From Caldatribacterium sp964426875 (GTDB taxonomy: Bacteria; Atribacterota; Atribacteria; Atribacterales; Caldatribacteriaceae): 64,000 nucleotides of DNA. Below the pieces are notes generated by a model. The model saw only the letters and a list, made by a program, of their open reading frames with translations, had not been told where the DNA came from and made no database searches. Location: assembly GCA_964426875.1 (NCBI GenBank), contig CAYRSB010000004.1:45086-109085 (forward strand). The letters run 5' to 3'. The position numbers and the translations under genes were made by a program. The first letter of the stretch is position 1. Each line of letters opens with the position of its first letter. Shown here piece after piece: positions 8,207 through 16,987 of this stretch.

Positions 8207-9532
8207 CTACCCCGACACCCTGTGACCCAGAAGCCTTCCCCCAGGTATCACCTCAAGTTCCACCTGGAGGAATTGCCCTTCCTTAACCTTAGAATCCTCA
8301 AAAAGAACCCTCAGGTTCTCCTTGGTTTTTCCCACAAGCTTCCCGTTCTCCTGGAAGACGAGGACCTCCGTTCTTCTACCCTCGTGGCAACGAAGCCTTT
8401 TGAGGTATCCTTCCTTGAGGATCTTGCTCAGAACCTCAAGGCGCTCCTTTTTAGTCCTCTCAGGAACGTTGTCTTCAAGTTCGGCCGCCTTCGTACGGGG
8501 ACGAAGGGAATAGACATAGGTGTAAGCAATCTCAAACTCAACTTTTTGCACTACTTCGAGGGTCTCTTCAAAATCTCTGTCACTTTCTGTGGGAAAGCCC
8601 ACGATGATGTCCGTGCCGATGGCAGCCTTGGGGATTCTTTCCCGAATGAAAGAAGCTAAATCGAGATACTGAGATTTCGTATACCCACGGTTCATAAGGG
8701 AGAGGATTCGATCAGACCCCGCCTGGAGTGGCAGGTGGAAGTAAGGACACAAAAGAGTACTTTCCTGGACAATCTCTACCACTTCTTTTCTCATATCCCG
8801 GGGATGAGAGGTAATGAAACGGACCCAAAGAGGCGTTCCCCGGAAGGATTGCTCGATGCTCATCAAAAGATCCTCAAAAGCCTGGGGGCAACCAAAGTCT
8901 TTTCCGTAACTGTTCACATTTTGTCCCAAAAGGGTGACTTCCCGAAAACCCTCTTTGACGATGGCTTCAAGCTCTTCAAGAATAAGCTCTTTGGGTTTGC
9001 TCCTTTGAGGGCCGGTGGTGTACGGCACAACACAGTAGCTACAGAAGTTGTCGCATCCAAAAGTGATGGGAAGGTATGTGGATGTTCCCCCCTCCCGCTT
9101 GTAACCCTGCTCCAAGAAAGGAGGAGGAGAAGGAGGAGAAAAAAGGACACATCGCTTGTTGTCGGTGTAAGCTTCCCAAACCAGGCGGGGCAAGACTTCG
9201 AAATCCTGGGTACCCACAAGGACATTGATGTAAGGCAGTTTTTTCAGGAGTTCTTCCCTCAGAAGCTCGCTCATGCAACCACACAGAACAAGAATTGGAG
9301 GAACTCCTCTCTTTTTGAGAGCACTTCTGTAGAGGTTTGCAATGACTCCTAAGGCCCTCTGCACCGCGTGTTCTCGAACTGCACAGGTGTTGAAGACTAA
9401 AACATCCGCTTCCTCTTCCCTCTCAGCTTGAGAAAAACCATCCTGAAGGAAGAGGTACCGAAGATGTTCAGAGCGGCTCTTGTTCATCTGGCAACCGAAG
9501 GTACAAAGAGCGAAAGAAAGCTGACCTCTCAT
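8207..9532 (-). CDS. miaB: tRNA-i6A37 methylthiotransferase
   Basis: Radical SAM enzyme converting i6A37 to ms2i6A37. The N-terminal UPF0004 domain has CTFGCQMN and CGCMSE for the auxiliary cluster. The radical SAM motif CDNFCSYC precedes VPYTTGPQRS, and a TRAM domain closes the protein. I chose the ATG at 9532 (441 residues) because GGAGAGG lies just upstream and the family starts close to the first cysteine motif. A TTG at 9583 would add 17 residues but has no good ribosome site and would lie beside the spoVS terminator. Confidence 0.94.
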   Translation of the reverse strand: MRGQLSFALCTFGCQMNKSRSEHLRYLFLQDGFSQAEREEEADVLVFNTCAVREHAVQRALGVIANLYRSALKKRGVPPILVLCGCMSELLREELLKKLPYINVLVGTQDFEVLPRLVWEAYTDNKRCVLFSPPSPPPFLEQGYKREGGTSTYLPITFGCDNFCSYCVVPYTTGPQRSKPKELILEELEAIVKEGFREVTLLGQNVNSYGKDFGCPQAFEDLLMSIEQSFRGTPLWVRFITSHPRDMRKEVVEIVQESTLLCPYFHLPLQAGSDRILSLMNRGYTKSQYLDLASFIRERIPKAAIGTDIIVGFPTESDRDFEETLEVVQKVEFEIAYTYVYSLRPRTKAAELEDNVPERTKKERLEVLSKILKEGYLKRLRCHEGRRTEVLVFQENGKLVGKTKENLRVLFEDSKVKEGQFLQVELEVIPGGRLLGHRVSG

Positions 9533-9583
9533 TTTCCTCTCCAGAGGAGAAAAAACACAAGCTCCTTTCCTGAAATTCCCCAA

Positions 9584-9620
9584 AGAAAGAAAAAGAGGAC
9601 CCCTTTACGGAGTCCCCTCT
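9584..9620 (-). terminator. Terminator after spoVS
   Basis: On the - strand AGAGG-(GG)-ACTCC pairs with GGGGT-CCTCT across a 5-nt loop, and the stem is followed by TTTTTCTTTC. This is a good intrinsic terminator shape between spoVS and miaB, so miaB-miaA probably rely on read-through or a promoter of their own. Confidence 0.7.
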
Positions 9621-9625
9621 TTCTT

Positions 9626-9892
9626 TCAGTCATTACGGGGCTTTACGATGAGTTTAATAGCGGTGCGTTCCTCGCCGTCGATGTTCACATCGGTAAAGGC
9701 AGGAATGCACACAAGGTCTACACCGCTTGGGGCGACATAGCCCCGGGCAATGGCAATGGCTTTGATTGCCTGGTTTACCGCTCCTGCCCCGATAGCCTGT
9801 ATCTCTGCCACACCTTTTTCTCGGATTGCACCTGCCAGAGCACCAGCGACCGCATTAGGATTTGACTTTGAAGATACCTTGAGAACGTCCAT
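9626..9892 (-). CDS. spoVS: Stage V sporulation protein S (SpoVS)
   Basis: An 88-residue protein of the SpoVS/Alba-like fold with the highly conserved runs KVSSKSNPNAVAGALAG, IQAIGAGAVNQA and the GYVAPSGVDLVCIPAF segment. In Bacillus it affects spore formation, but the family is also common in non-sporulating thermophiles, where it may bind nucleic acid. I chose the ATG at 9892, which has GGGGGAG six bases upstream and matches the usual family start. An ATG at 9925 would add 11 residues. It lies downstream of ymdB and rny. Confidence 0.93.
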   Translation of the reverse strand: MDVLKVSSKSNPNAVAGALAGAIREKGVAEIQAIGAGAVNQAIKAIAIARGYVAPSGVDLVCIPAFTDVNIDGEERTAIKLIVKPRND

Positions 9893-9952
9893 TCTCGACT
9901 CCCCCTTGTCCAAAGCATTGAACATTCAATTTCTCTTCCACATCTCATATCC

Positions 9953-10741
9953 CTAAACGTTGTCCAAGAGAGGCACAGAAATACGGAAAATGTCTCGAGC
10001 CTTACCTGTTTCGTCATCCACCTCCACAACGATTCCATTGAGTTTCACATTCTCTTTGGCCACCCGATACCTTATCGGCATTTGCGTGAGGAATCTTCCA
10101 ACGATGTCTGCCACTTCAATGCCGATGACTGAATCATGAGCACCCGTCATTCCAATATCGGTGATGTATGCCGTTCCCTGGGGAAGAATGCGTTCGTCTG
10201 CAGTCACCACATGCGTGTGTGTCCCGAAAATGCAAGACACTCTCCCGTCAAGGAACCAGCCCATTGCTATTTTCTCTGACGAAGCCTCAGCATGAAAGTC
10301 CACCAGGATTATCTTTGTCCGTTCTCGAAGGTGAGTCAACTCTTTTTCAATGCTATGGAAAGGACAATCCAAAGGAGACATAAACACACGGCCGCTGAGG
10401 TTGACAATGGCCCAAGTTTTCCCCTCCCTCTCAAGAACGAGTGAGCCTCTTCCCGGAACACCATCCGGGTAATTCAGGGGACGAAGCAGGCGGGGCTGAC
10501 GCGCGACGTAGTCAAGGATTTCCTTCTTGTCCCAGATGTGGTTTCCCGTTGTGACCACATCCACCCCGCACCTTAGAATTTCCTCGCACACCTCGGGCGT
10601 TATCCCCAGACCTCCTGCAGCATTTTCTCCGTTCACTATCACCGCATCGGTGCGGAATTCCTCTCTCAGGGAGGGAAGCTTCTCCCCGAGGATTCTCCTT
10701 CCTGGTTTCCCTACAATGTCCCCTACGATGAGAAATCGCAA
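9953..10741 (-). CDS. ymdB: YmdB-type metallophosphoesterase
   Basis: A 262-residue dinuclear-metal phosphoesterase of the TIGR00282/YmdB family, which in Bacillus hydrolyses 2',3'-cyclic nucleotides. Motifs include GDIVGKPGR, VNGENAAGG, TTGNHIWD, and near the C-terminus FGTHTHVVTADERILP with MTGAHDSVIG. The start is TTG, supported by AAGGAGG eight bases upstream. It lies 18 nt after rny, the arrangement also known from Firmicutes, linking RNA decay and cyclic phosphate signalling. Confidence 0.92.
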   Translation of the reverse strand: MRFLIVGDIVGKPGRRILGEKLPSLREEFRTDAVIVNGENAAGGLGITPEVCEEILRCGVDVVTTGNHIWDKKEILDYVARQPRLLRPLNYPDGVPGRGSLVLEREGKTWAIVNLSGRVFMSPLDCPFHSIEKELTHLRERTKIILVDFHAEASSEKIAMGWFLDGRVSCIFGTHTHVVTADERILPQGTAYITDIGMTGAHDSVIGIEVADIVGRFLTQMPIRYRVAKENVKLNGIVVEVDDETGKARDIFRISVPLLDNV

Positions 10742-10759
10742 TGCTTTATCCTCCTTGGG

Positions 10760-12289
10760 TCATTTTGCGTACTCGGTGGCCCGTGTTTCTCGGATGACCG
10801 TTACTTTGATCTGTCCGGGGTATTCGAGCTCTTTCTCAATTTTCTTCACCACGTCCCGGGCGAGTTTTGCCGCCTGAGCATCATCGATCTGGTCAGGCTT
10901 CACAATAATTCGCACCTCACGCCCCGCCTGGATGGCATAGGCTTTCTCCACACCCTCAAAAGAGTCGGCAATCTTTTCAAGGCGTTCGAGCCTTTTAATG
11001 TACGCCTCGAGGCTTTCCCTCCGTGCCCCTGGACGGGATGCCGAAACGGCATCCGCTGCCTGCACTAAAACTGCCTCGAGGGTCTGAGGCTCAACATCAC
11101 TGTGATGGGCTTCAACGGCATGAATGACTTCCCACTTCTCCCCATACCTTCCGAGGAGCTCTGCACCGATTTTCGCATGGGGTCCTTCCACTTCGTGGTC
11201 CAAAGCTTTTCCGATGTCATGAAGTAACCCTGCCCTCTTGGCCACAAGAACACTGGCTCCCAATTCGCTTGCCATCACAGCAGCAAAGTGAGCCACTTCC
11301 TTGGCGTGCTGGAGAACATTCTGACCGTAGCTCGTCCGGAAATAGAGCTTGCCCAGGAGTTTCACGAGTTCCGGATTCATGTTTTTGATTCCTGTGTCAA
11401 AGAGTGCCTGTTCTCCTTCTTGGACGATTTTTTCCTCCACCTGGGCTTTGGCCTTTTCGATAAGTTCCTCGATACGAGCAGGATGGATGCGCCCGTCTAC
11501 GATGAGCCTTTCCAAAGCAATGCGGGCAACTTCCCGCCGTATCGGATCGAAACACGATATGATGACAGCCTCCGGTGTATCGTCGATGATGAGGTCCACT
11601 CCGGTCATCATTTCAAAGGTCCGGATGTTTCTCCCTTCCCGGCCGATGATTCTTCCCTTCATCTCGTCATTGGGCAGAATTACCACTGAAACGGTGTTCT
11701 CTACGGTAAAATCTGCTGCATACCGCTGTATGGCCTGTCCAACGACATCTCGGGCTATTTTCTCTGCTTCCTTTTTCGCCCGCTCCTCAGCCTCTTTGAT
11801 ACGCAAGCCTATCTCGTGCTCCATGGTCTTCTCGACTCTGTTGAGGATTTCCTGGCGCGCTTCTTCAACCGAGAGCCCCGCAATGCGGGAGAGTTCCTGA
11901 ATCTCCCGGGCCTTCATAGTCTCGACTTCTTTTTTGGCCTTCTCTATTTCCTCCTGTGTTTTTCGTAGCGCATTTTCCGACCGCTCAAGCTGCTCCATCC
12001 GGCGCTCGAGCATCTCTTCCCGTCGCAGGAGGCGACTCTCCAGATTCTGCAGTTCTCTCCTCTTCTTCTGGATTTCTTCCTCAAGAGCCTGTTTCTCCTG
12101 AAGAACTTCTTCCTTGGCAGATAAAAGCGCTTCCTTTTTAAGGCTTTCGGCCTGACGAGCAGCTTCTTCCACAATCTTTCGAGCTTCAAGCTGCGCACGT
12201 TCCGTGCGCCTTTGAAGCTGCAGGGTGACAAAGAACATCCCTGCTACGAATCCTATTGCTATTCCTAAGAAAATGTATATCGGCCCCAT
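10760..12289 (-). CDS. rny: Ribonuclease Y
   Basis: Membrane-anchored endoribonuclease that starts mRNA decay. The 509-residue protein has one N-terminal membrane helix (IYIFLGIAIGFVAGMFFV) and a long coiled coil (about residues 25-185). A KH domain with the GREGRNIR loop follows, then an HD domain with HDIGKALD and EAHHSD. A sigma70-like promoter lies upstream, overlapping the end of recX, so rny-ymdB-spoVS can be transcribed separately from the recA cluster. Confidence 0.96.
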   Translation of the reverse strand: MGPIYIFLGIAIGFVAGMFFVTLQLQRRTERAQLEARKIVEEAARQAESLKKEALLSAKEEVLQEKQALEEEIQKKRRELQNLESRLLRREEMLERRMEQLERSENALRKTQEEIEKAKKEVETMKAREIQELSRIAGLSVEEARQEILNRVEKTMEHEIGLRIKEAEERAKKEAEKIARDVVGQAIQRYAADFTVENTVSVVILPNDEMKGRIIGREGRNIRTFEMMTGVDLIIDDTPEAVIISCFDPIRREVARIALERLIVDGRIHPARIEELIEKAKAQVEEKIVQEGEQALFDTGIKNMNPELVKLLGKLYFRTSYGQNVLQHAKEVAHFAAVMASELGASVLVAKRAGLLHDIGKALDHEVEGPHAKIGAELLGRYGEKWEVIHAVEAHHSDVEPQTLEAVLVQAADAVSASRPGARRESLEAYIKRLERLEKIADSFEGVEKAYAIQAGREVRIIVKPDQIDDAQAAKLARDVVKKIEKELEYPGQIKVTVIRETRATEYAK

Positions 12290-12342
12290 AGGCTGGATTC
12301 ACCCCTTATTCACTTTTCAATGTACGGTCTGGACTTGGAAAT

Positions 12343-12371
12343 ATTCTAATCGCACAGGAAGGGCAAGTCAA
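12343..12371 (-). promoter_or_regulatory. Sigma70-type promoter of rny
   Basis: On the - strand TTGACT (12366-12371) and TAGAAT (12343-12348) are separated by exactly 17 nt, with rny starting about 55 nt downstream. The -35 box overlaps the recX stop codon. Confidence 0.75.
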
Positions 12372-12838
12372 GGATGATGGCCTTGAGTAAAAAGTGACCA
12401 TCCCCACTCGATCGCCTCTTCGGCAAAGCCCCTCGTTCGTAGACGTCGCCAGAGATTCTCCCTCTCTACTCCCCTCCCCTCCCACAAGGAGAGGAGCCCC
12501 AGAACATCTCCTGCCTCTGCTTCAAGGGGGTACATTTCCCGAAGACTTTCAAGGAGAGAGGAGGAAACGCCCTTCATCTTGAGTTCATGGCGTAGGGCAA
12601 AGTACCCCCGGGGGTTGACTTGGCGCCGTTCCTCAATGTAGGCCTTCATGTAAGCCTCATCGTCCAGGTATCCCTGCTCAAGGAGAAGGGCAACGGCTTC
12701 CTGCACCACTTCCCGGGGAAAACCTCGACGCTCCAGGGTTTTCGCGAGTTCCCAGGTAGTATACATTCTCTTTGCCAGACACCTGAGACCTTCCTGAAAG
12801 GCATTTTCAATCGTTAAGGGCGATTTTGGGGTCAACAC
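12368..12838 (-). CDS. recX: Regulatory protein RecX
   Basis: Inhibits or modulates RecA filaments. The 156-residue helical protein shows the three-helix RecX repeats, with KRMYTTWELAKTLERRGF and LLEQGYLDDEAYMKAYIEERR followed by GYFALRHELKMKGV. The GTG start at 12838 lies 32 nt inside the 3' end of recA, so expression is probably coupled. No better in-frame start exists before Met-22. Confidence 0.88.
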   Translation of the reverse strand: MLTPKSPLTIENAFQEGLRCLAKRMYTTWELAKTLERRGFPREVVQEAVALLLEQGYLDDEAYMKAYIEERRQVNPRGYFALRHELKMKGVSSSLLESLREMYPLEAEAGDVLGLLSLWEGRGVERENLWRRLRTRGFAEEAIEWGWSLFTQGHHP

Positions 12839-13844
12839 CTATCTTCTCCAAAGCGGCGAGGAGTATTCTCTTTGCGATATCAGGATTTTCCTGGAGAAAC
12901 TGCCGGGATCCTTCTTTTCCCTGTCCCAGGCGATATTCCGAAAAGGAATACCAGCTTCCCGAGCGTTTGACTACTCCGGCTTCCTCTCCCAGGTCGAGAA
13001 TCTCTCCTTCTTTGGAAATTCCCTCTCCGTAAAAGAGCTCAAGCTCTGCCTCCTTGAAGGGGGAGGCAAGCTTGTTCTTCACCACCCGTATCTTGGTGCG
13101 GGCCCCTACGATTTGTTCGCTGTTGCCGGCCCGAATGTAATCCTTCCTTCGGACATCGAGACGAACCGAGGCATAGAACTTCAGCGCCCTTCCCCCGGGT
13201 GTCGTCTCGGTCGGTCCGTAGTTCATTCCGATTTTTTCTCGGAGCTGATTGACGAAAATGGCCACGGTTTTGGTTTTGCTGATGTAGCCTGTAAGCCTGC
13301 GAAGAGCCTGAGACATGAGCCTTGCCTGGAGCCCCACCGTGGGCTCCCCGATTCCCCCCTCAAGCTCCATTTTGGGCACCAGGGCAGCAACGGAATCGAG
13401 TACCACAACATCGATACTGCCACTACGAATCAGGGTATCCACAATGTCCAGGGCTTCCTCAGCCGTGGAGGGTTGAGAAATGAGGAGATGGTCCACCTGA
13501 ACCCCTATCTTTGCAGCATAAACAGGATCGAGGGCGTGCTCAGCATCGACAAAGGCGGCAAGTCCTCCCTTTCTCTGGGCTTCCGCTATGGCATGAAGGG
13601 CGATGGTGGTTTTCCCCGAGGCCTCGGGCCCAAATATCTCCACTACTCTCCCCCGGGGGAATCCCCCCACACCCAGGGCAATGTTGAGAAGGACCGACCC
13701 GGTTTTGATTACCTCCACATCGGTGGCAAGAACGTTCTGGGAGAGAAACATTATGGCCCCCTTGCCGTACCTTCTCTCTATGATACTCATTGCCTGCTTG
13801 AGGGTCTCTTCCTTAGAATTCTTTGTCGCTTTCTCTTCGTTCAC
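12807..13844 (-). CDS. recA: Recombinase RecA
   Basis: ATP-dependent strand-exchange protein. The Walker A motif GPEASGKT, the VVVLDSVAALVPKMELEG Walker B/L1 region, and the QALRRL and NQLREKIG segments are all present. I chose the GTG at 13844 (345 residues) because AGAGGTGA lies seven bases upstream and the protein then begins just before the conserved ETLKQAMSIIERRYGKGAIM helix. The longer open frame would add 38 unrelated residues inside thpR. No SOS box was recognised. Confidence 0.96.
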   Translation of the reverse strand: MNEEKATKNSKEETLKQAMSIIERRYGKGAIMFLSQNVLATDVEVIKTGSVLLNIALGVGGFPRGRVVEIFGPEASGKTTIALHAIAEAQRKGGLAAFVDAEHALDPVYAAKIGVQVDHLLISQPSTAEEALDIVDTLIRSGSIDVVVLDSVAALVPKMELEGGIGEPTVGLQARLMSQALRRLTGYISKTKTVAIFVNQLREKIGMNYGPTETTPGGRALKFYASVRLDVRRKDYIRAGNSEQIVGARTKIRVVKNKLASPFKEAELELFYGEGISKEGEILDLGEEAGVVKRSGSWYSFSEYRLGQGKEGSRQFLQENPDIAKRILLAALEKIGVDPKIALND

Positions 13845-13849
13845 GCTTT

Positions 13850-14419
13850 TCACCTCTTCAAAAGGACACTCACAATCTCTTCGTATATCGGACCGGAGGG
13901 GGTAAGGGTACTTTTGAAAAGAACCAGTTTCTCGATACGGACGGGAAGCGGTGACCATTCGGAAAACGCCGAATCCTTAAGAGGCACGGGAGAACGAAAA
14001 CGAGCAAGGGTGATATGAGGAACAAAATCTCGTTCTTCCTCGATCTCGATCCCCTCCTTCTTCAATCCCTCAAAGAGAACTTTGGCAACCTTCCCTGTGC
14101 ACACCTTTCCCTCCTCATCAAAGCCCATCCAGAGTACTCTTGCCCTCTGCCAGGAGGGGAATGCTCCCACCCCCCTGAGGATAGCATAATACGGGGAAAA
14201 GGAAGAGGCAATATGGGCCATGATGTTCTGGACTTTCACCACCGAGTTCACAGGGAGAGCGGGAAAAAAGGAAAGGGTCACGTGGAGATGTTCCCTTTTG
14301 ACCCATTTGACACCGGGATAGAGCTTTCTCTTCTTCTCCACAAAAGCAAAAAGAGGATTCTTTGCCTCCTCGGGAAGGTCTAAGGCCACGAAACTCCGTA
14401 TCGTTTCAGTGTCCTTCAT
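13850..14419 (-). CDS. thpR: RNA 2',3'-cyclic phosphodiesterase
   Basis: A 2H phosphoesterase that opens 2',3'-cyclic phosphates (historically '2'-5' RNA ligase'). The two catalytic H-x-T/S-L motifs are visible as HVTLSF (near residue 45) and HITLAR (near residue 130). Length is 189 residues with the ATG at 14419, which has AAGGAGAG upstream and overlaps the 3' end of cinA by 14 nt. A TTG at 14446 would add 9 residues. It ends 5 nt before recA. Confidence 0.92.
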   Translation of the reverse strand: MKDTETIRSFVALDLPEEAKNPLFAFVEKKRKLYPGVKWVKREHLHVTLSFFPALPVNSVVKVQNIMAHIASSFSPYYAILRGVGAFPSWQRARVLWMGFDEEGKVCTGKVAKVLFEGLKKEGIEIEEERDFVPHITLARFRSPVPLKDSAFSEWSPLPVRIEKLVLFKSTLTPSGPIYEEIVSVLLKR

Positions 14420-15662
14420 ATTTTTTCTCTCCTTGCAGGAAGACAAAAAGCGTGGTCAGAGCTGCCTGGGAGAAAAAGCGTTTGTTCATCATCCGATCAC
14501 CACCAAACTGAAACCTCTGAACGTCCAATCTCTTTCCATCGCTCACCCCGATGTACACCAGCCCCGCCGGTTTTTCTGGAGTTCCTCCTCCCGGTCCGGC
14601 AATACCGGTTATTCCAAGACCCACATCTACCTTTGCCTTTCTTCGAACACCTTCGGCGAGCTCTCTTGCCGTCTCCTCACTCACCGCCCCGTGTTTCTTT
14701 ATGATTTCCTCTGGTACCTCCACATCCTCGACCTTGGCCTTATTACTGTACACGACGTATCCCCGTTCGAAGTAATGGGAACTTCCCGGAATATTGGTGA
14801 GGCGATCCCCGACAAGTCCTCCGGTACAGGACTCGGCCACTGCAAGACGTAACCCCCGTGCACGGAGAATCTTACCCACTGCCTCTTCGAGTGTCTCTCC
14901 GTATGGCGAGAAGAGATTGACCAAGAAGGTTTCTTTGATTCGGGTGATAATCTGAGCAACCTTCTCCCTTGCACCGTGGGGAACATCCTGGCCGTGGAAG
15001 AAGAACCAGACTTCACCATAGTTAGGAAGAAAAGAGAAGCGCAAACCCGAAGGCACATCAGAAAGAAGTGGCAAAACTTGCCTCTCAAGTTGCGACTCTC
15101 CAATACCACAGAATTTCAAAATCTCACTCCGATACACCCCTGAGGGGGAAAAGGGGAATTCCCCCTCCAGGCGACGCCAGAAGGACTCCACCTCCCTGGG
15201 AACACCAGGGAGAACAAAGATTTTAGTACCCTCCTCTTCCAGAATGAAGGCCGGAGCGGTACCGACTTCGTTGGGTATGAATCGGGCTCCCTGGGGGAAA
15301 AGAGCCTGTTTTTTATTGTTTTCAGGAGGTTCGGTGCCCCGGATACGAAGGTAAAAGCGGCGAATCCCTTCCCAGGCTTCTTCCACAAAGACAAGGGGTT
15401 TTCCCAAAGCCTGGGCCACCGCTTCCCGGGTGAAATCGTCCACCGTTGGCCCCAGCCCTCCACAGATAAAGAGGATCCCCACTCCCTGAGAAAGGAGGAA
15501 ACGGACTCCTGAGACGATTTCTTCCATGCCATCGGGCACGAACATAACCCACTTGGGAAAGACCCCTCTCTCAAGGAGTTTGTAGGTCAAAAAAGAGGCA
15601 TTCACATCCTTGATCATCCCGGTGACAAGCTCTGTACCCACACAGAGGATGGCTGCATTCAC
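14406..15662 (-). CDS. cinA: CinA-like competence/damage protein (NMN amidase domain)
   Basis: Two-domain protein of 418 residues. The N-terminal MoCF-like domain has TGMIKDVNASFLTYKL and the FICGGLGPTVDD motif. The C-terminal nicotinamide-nucleotide amidase domain has the VAESCTGG motif and GVGITGIAGPGG-like residues (here GLGITGIAGPGG). In other bacteria it recycles NMN and is often next to recA, as here. The GTG start overlaps the rimO stop. Confidence 0.95.
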   Translation of the reverse strand: MNAAILCVGTELVTGMIKDVNASFLTYKLLERGVFPKWVMFVPDGMEEIVSGVRFLLSQGVGILFICGGLGPTVDDFTREAVAQALGKPLVFVEEAWEGIRRFYLRIRGTEPPENNKKQALFPQGARFIPNEVGTAPAFILEEEGTKIFVLPGVPREVESFWRRLEGEFPFSPSGVYRSEILKFCGIGESQLERQVLPLLSDVPSGLRFSFLPNYGEVWFFFHGQDVPHGAREKVAQIITRIKETFLVNLFSPYGETLEEAVGKILRARGLRLAVAESCTGGLVGDRLTNIPGSSHYFERGYVVYSNKAKVEDVEVPEEIIKKHGAVSEETARELAEGVRRKAKVDVGLGITGIAGPGGGTPEKPAGLVYIGVSDGKRLDVQRFQFGGDRMMNKRFFSQAALTTLFVFLQGEKKYEGH

Positions 15663-16987
15663 AGAACTTCTCCCCCCAGTTCATAGGCGTCTGTAGAGGT
15701 GATACGTACCGGAATCTTCATCCCCGGTTTGAAAAGCCCTTTCCTGATCCGTACTTTCACTCGACAGTCCACTTCCGGAGCGTCTCCCTGGGTTCTTCCC
15801 CAGAAAAACTTCTCCCTTCCGTGGCATAGCTCTTCGTCAAGGATGACCGTAAGGACCTTCCCCTTGAGTCCTCGATGGACCTCTTCAATGACCTCTTTTT
15901 GGATCTCCATAAGGAGAGCGTAACGCTCTCTTTTGACCTCCTCCGGTACTTTCGGTTGCAAGAGGAAGGCTTCTGTCCCCTCTTCGTCGGAGTACATGAA
16001 GGCCCCCATCCGCTCAAAGCGGAACTCTTTCACAAACTGCACAAGACGTTCAAAATGTCCTTCCTCTTCACCCGGGAAACCCACCATGAAAGTGGTGCGG
16101 AAGAAAATTTGAGGAATACGCCTCCTTATTGATACGAGCCTCTCTTTGATATGCTCGAAGACAAATGGACGACCCATTCGCTGAAGGATCCAGGGGTCCA
16201 CATGCTGCAAGGGTACGTCAAGGTATTTCACCACTTGGGGAACCGAAGCTAAAGCTTCAGCCAGAGCCTCATCAACTCCTTCCGGGGCGAGATACAAGAG
16301 TCGCACCCAGACATTTTCTGGAAGAACTTTGCCTAATTCCCGAAGGAGAGAGGGAAGGCTCCTTGTCCCGTAGAAGTCAAGACCATATGCAGTGAGATCC
16401 TGAGCAACAAGGATAATCTCAGAAACTCCTCTCTCTGCAAGGCGACGGGTTTCCTCGACGATTGAGTCGATAGGTCTGCTCCGTAGAGGACCCCGCAGGG
16501 CAGGAATGAGGCAGAAACTACAGCGATGCGAGCACCCTTCGGCGATTTTCACGTACGCATAGTGGGGAGGAGTGGACAAAACCCTGGGGTCATCGTGATG
16601 GTACACAGAGGGAGAAGAACTCAGAAATACTCCCCTCCGACTTTTATCAAGAATATCCACGAGACGGGGAAGGTTGTGAACTCCAATCCAGTAGTCTACG
16701 TCCCTGTACCTTGAGGCAGCCTTTTCCCGGAAGCGTTCCACGTAACATCCCAGAACCACGATCTTTTTGCGAGGGTCCTTCCTTTTGAGACGAACAAACT
16801 TTTGTATCCACTCCTCTGTTTCCTGACAGGAAGGACGTATGAAGGCACAGGTATTCAGAAAAACCCACTCCGCTTCTTCCGGAGAAACTATAGCGTTGTA
16901 CCCCCGCAGAAGCAAAGATCCCAAAGCCAGTTCTGAGTCCACAAGGTTCTTGTCACAGCCCAGGCTCACAAAGGCAATGCGCTTCAC
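15659..16987 (-). CDS. rimO: Ribosomal protein S12 methylthiotransferase RimO
   Basis: Radical SAM enzyme that methylthiolates an aspartate of ribosomal protein S12. It is distinguished from MiaB by SLGCDKNLVDSE at the N-terminus and by CSHRCSFCLIPALRGPLRSRP around the radical SAM cysteines. A TRAM domain lies at the C-terminus, and the total is 442 residues. It starts with GTG overlapping the stop of the RodZ-like gene (GTGA), so it is translationally coupled. Confidence 0.95.
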   Translation of the reverse strand: MKRIAFVSLGCDKNLVDSELALGSLLLRGYNAIVSPEEAEWVFLNTCAFIRPSCQETEEWIQKFVRLKRKDPRKKIVVLGCYVERFREKAASRYRDVDYWIGVHNLPRLVDILDKSRRGVFLSSSPSVYHHDDPRVLSTPPHYAYVKIAEGCSHRCSFCLIPALRGPLRSRPIDSIVEETRRLAERGVSEIILVAQDLTAYGLDFYGTRSLPSLLRELGKVLPENVWVRLLYLAPEGVDEALAEALASVPQVVKYLDVPLQHVDPWILQRMGRPFVFEHIKERLVSIRRRIPQIFFRTTFMVGFPGEEEGHFERLVQFVKEFRFERMGAFMYSDEEGTEAFLLQPKVPEEVKRERYALLMEIQKEVIEEVHRGLKGKVLTVILDEELCHGREKFFWGRTQGDAPEVDCRVKVRIRKGLFKPGMKIPVRITSTDAYELGGEVL

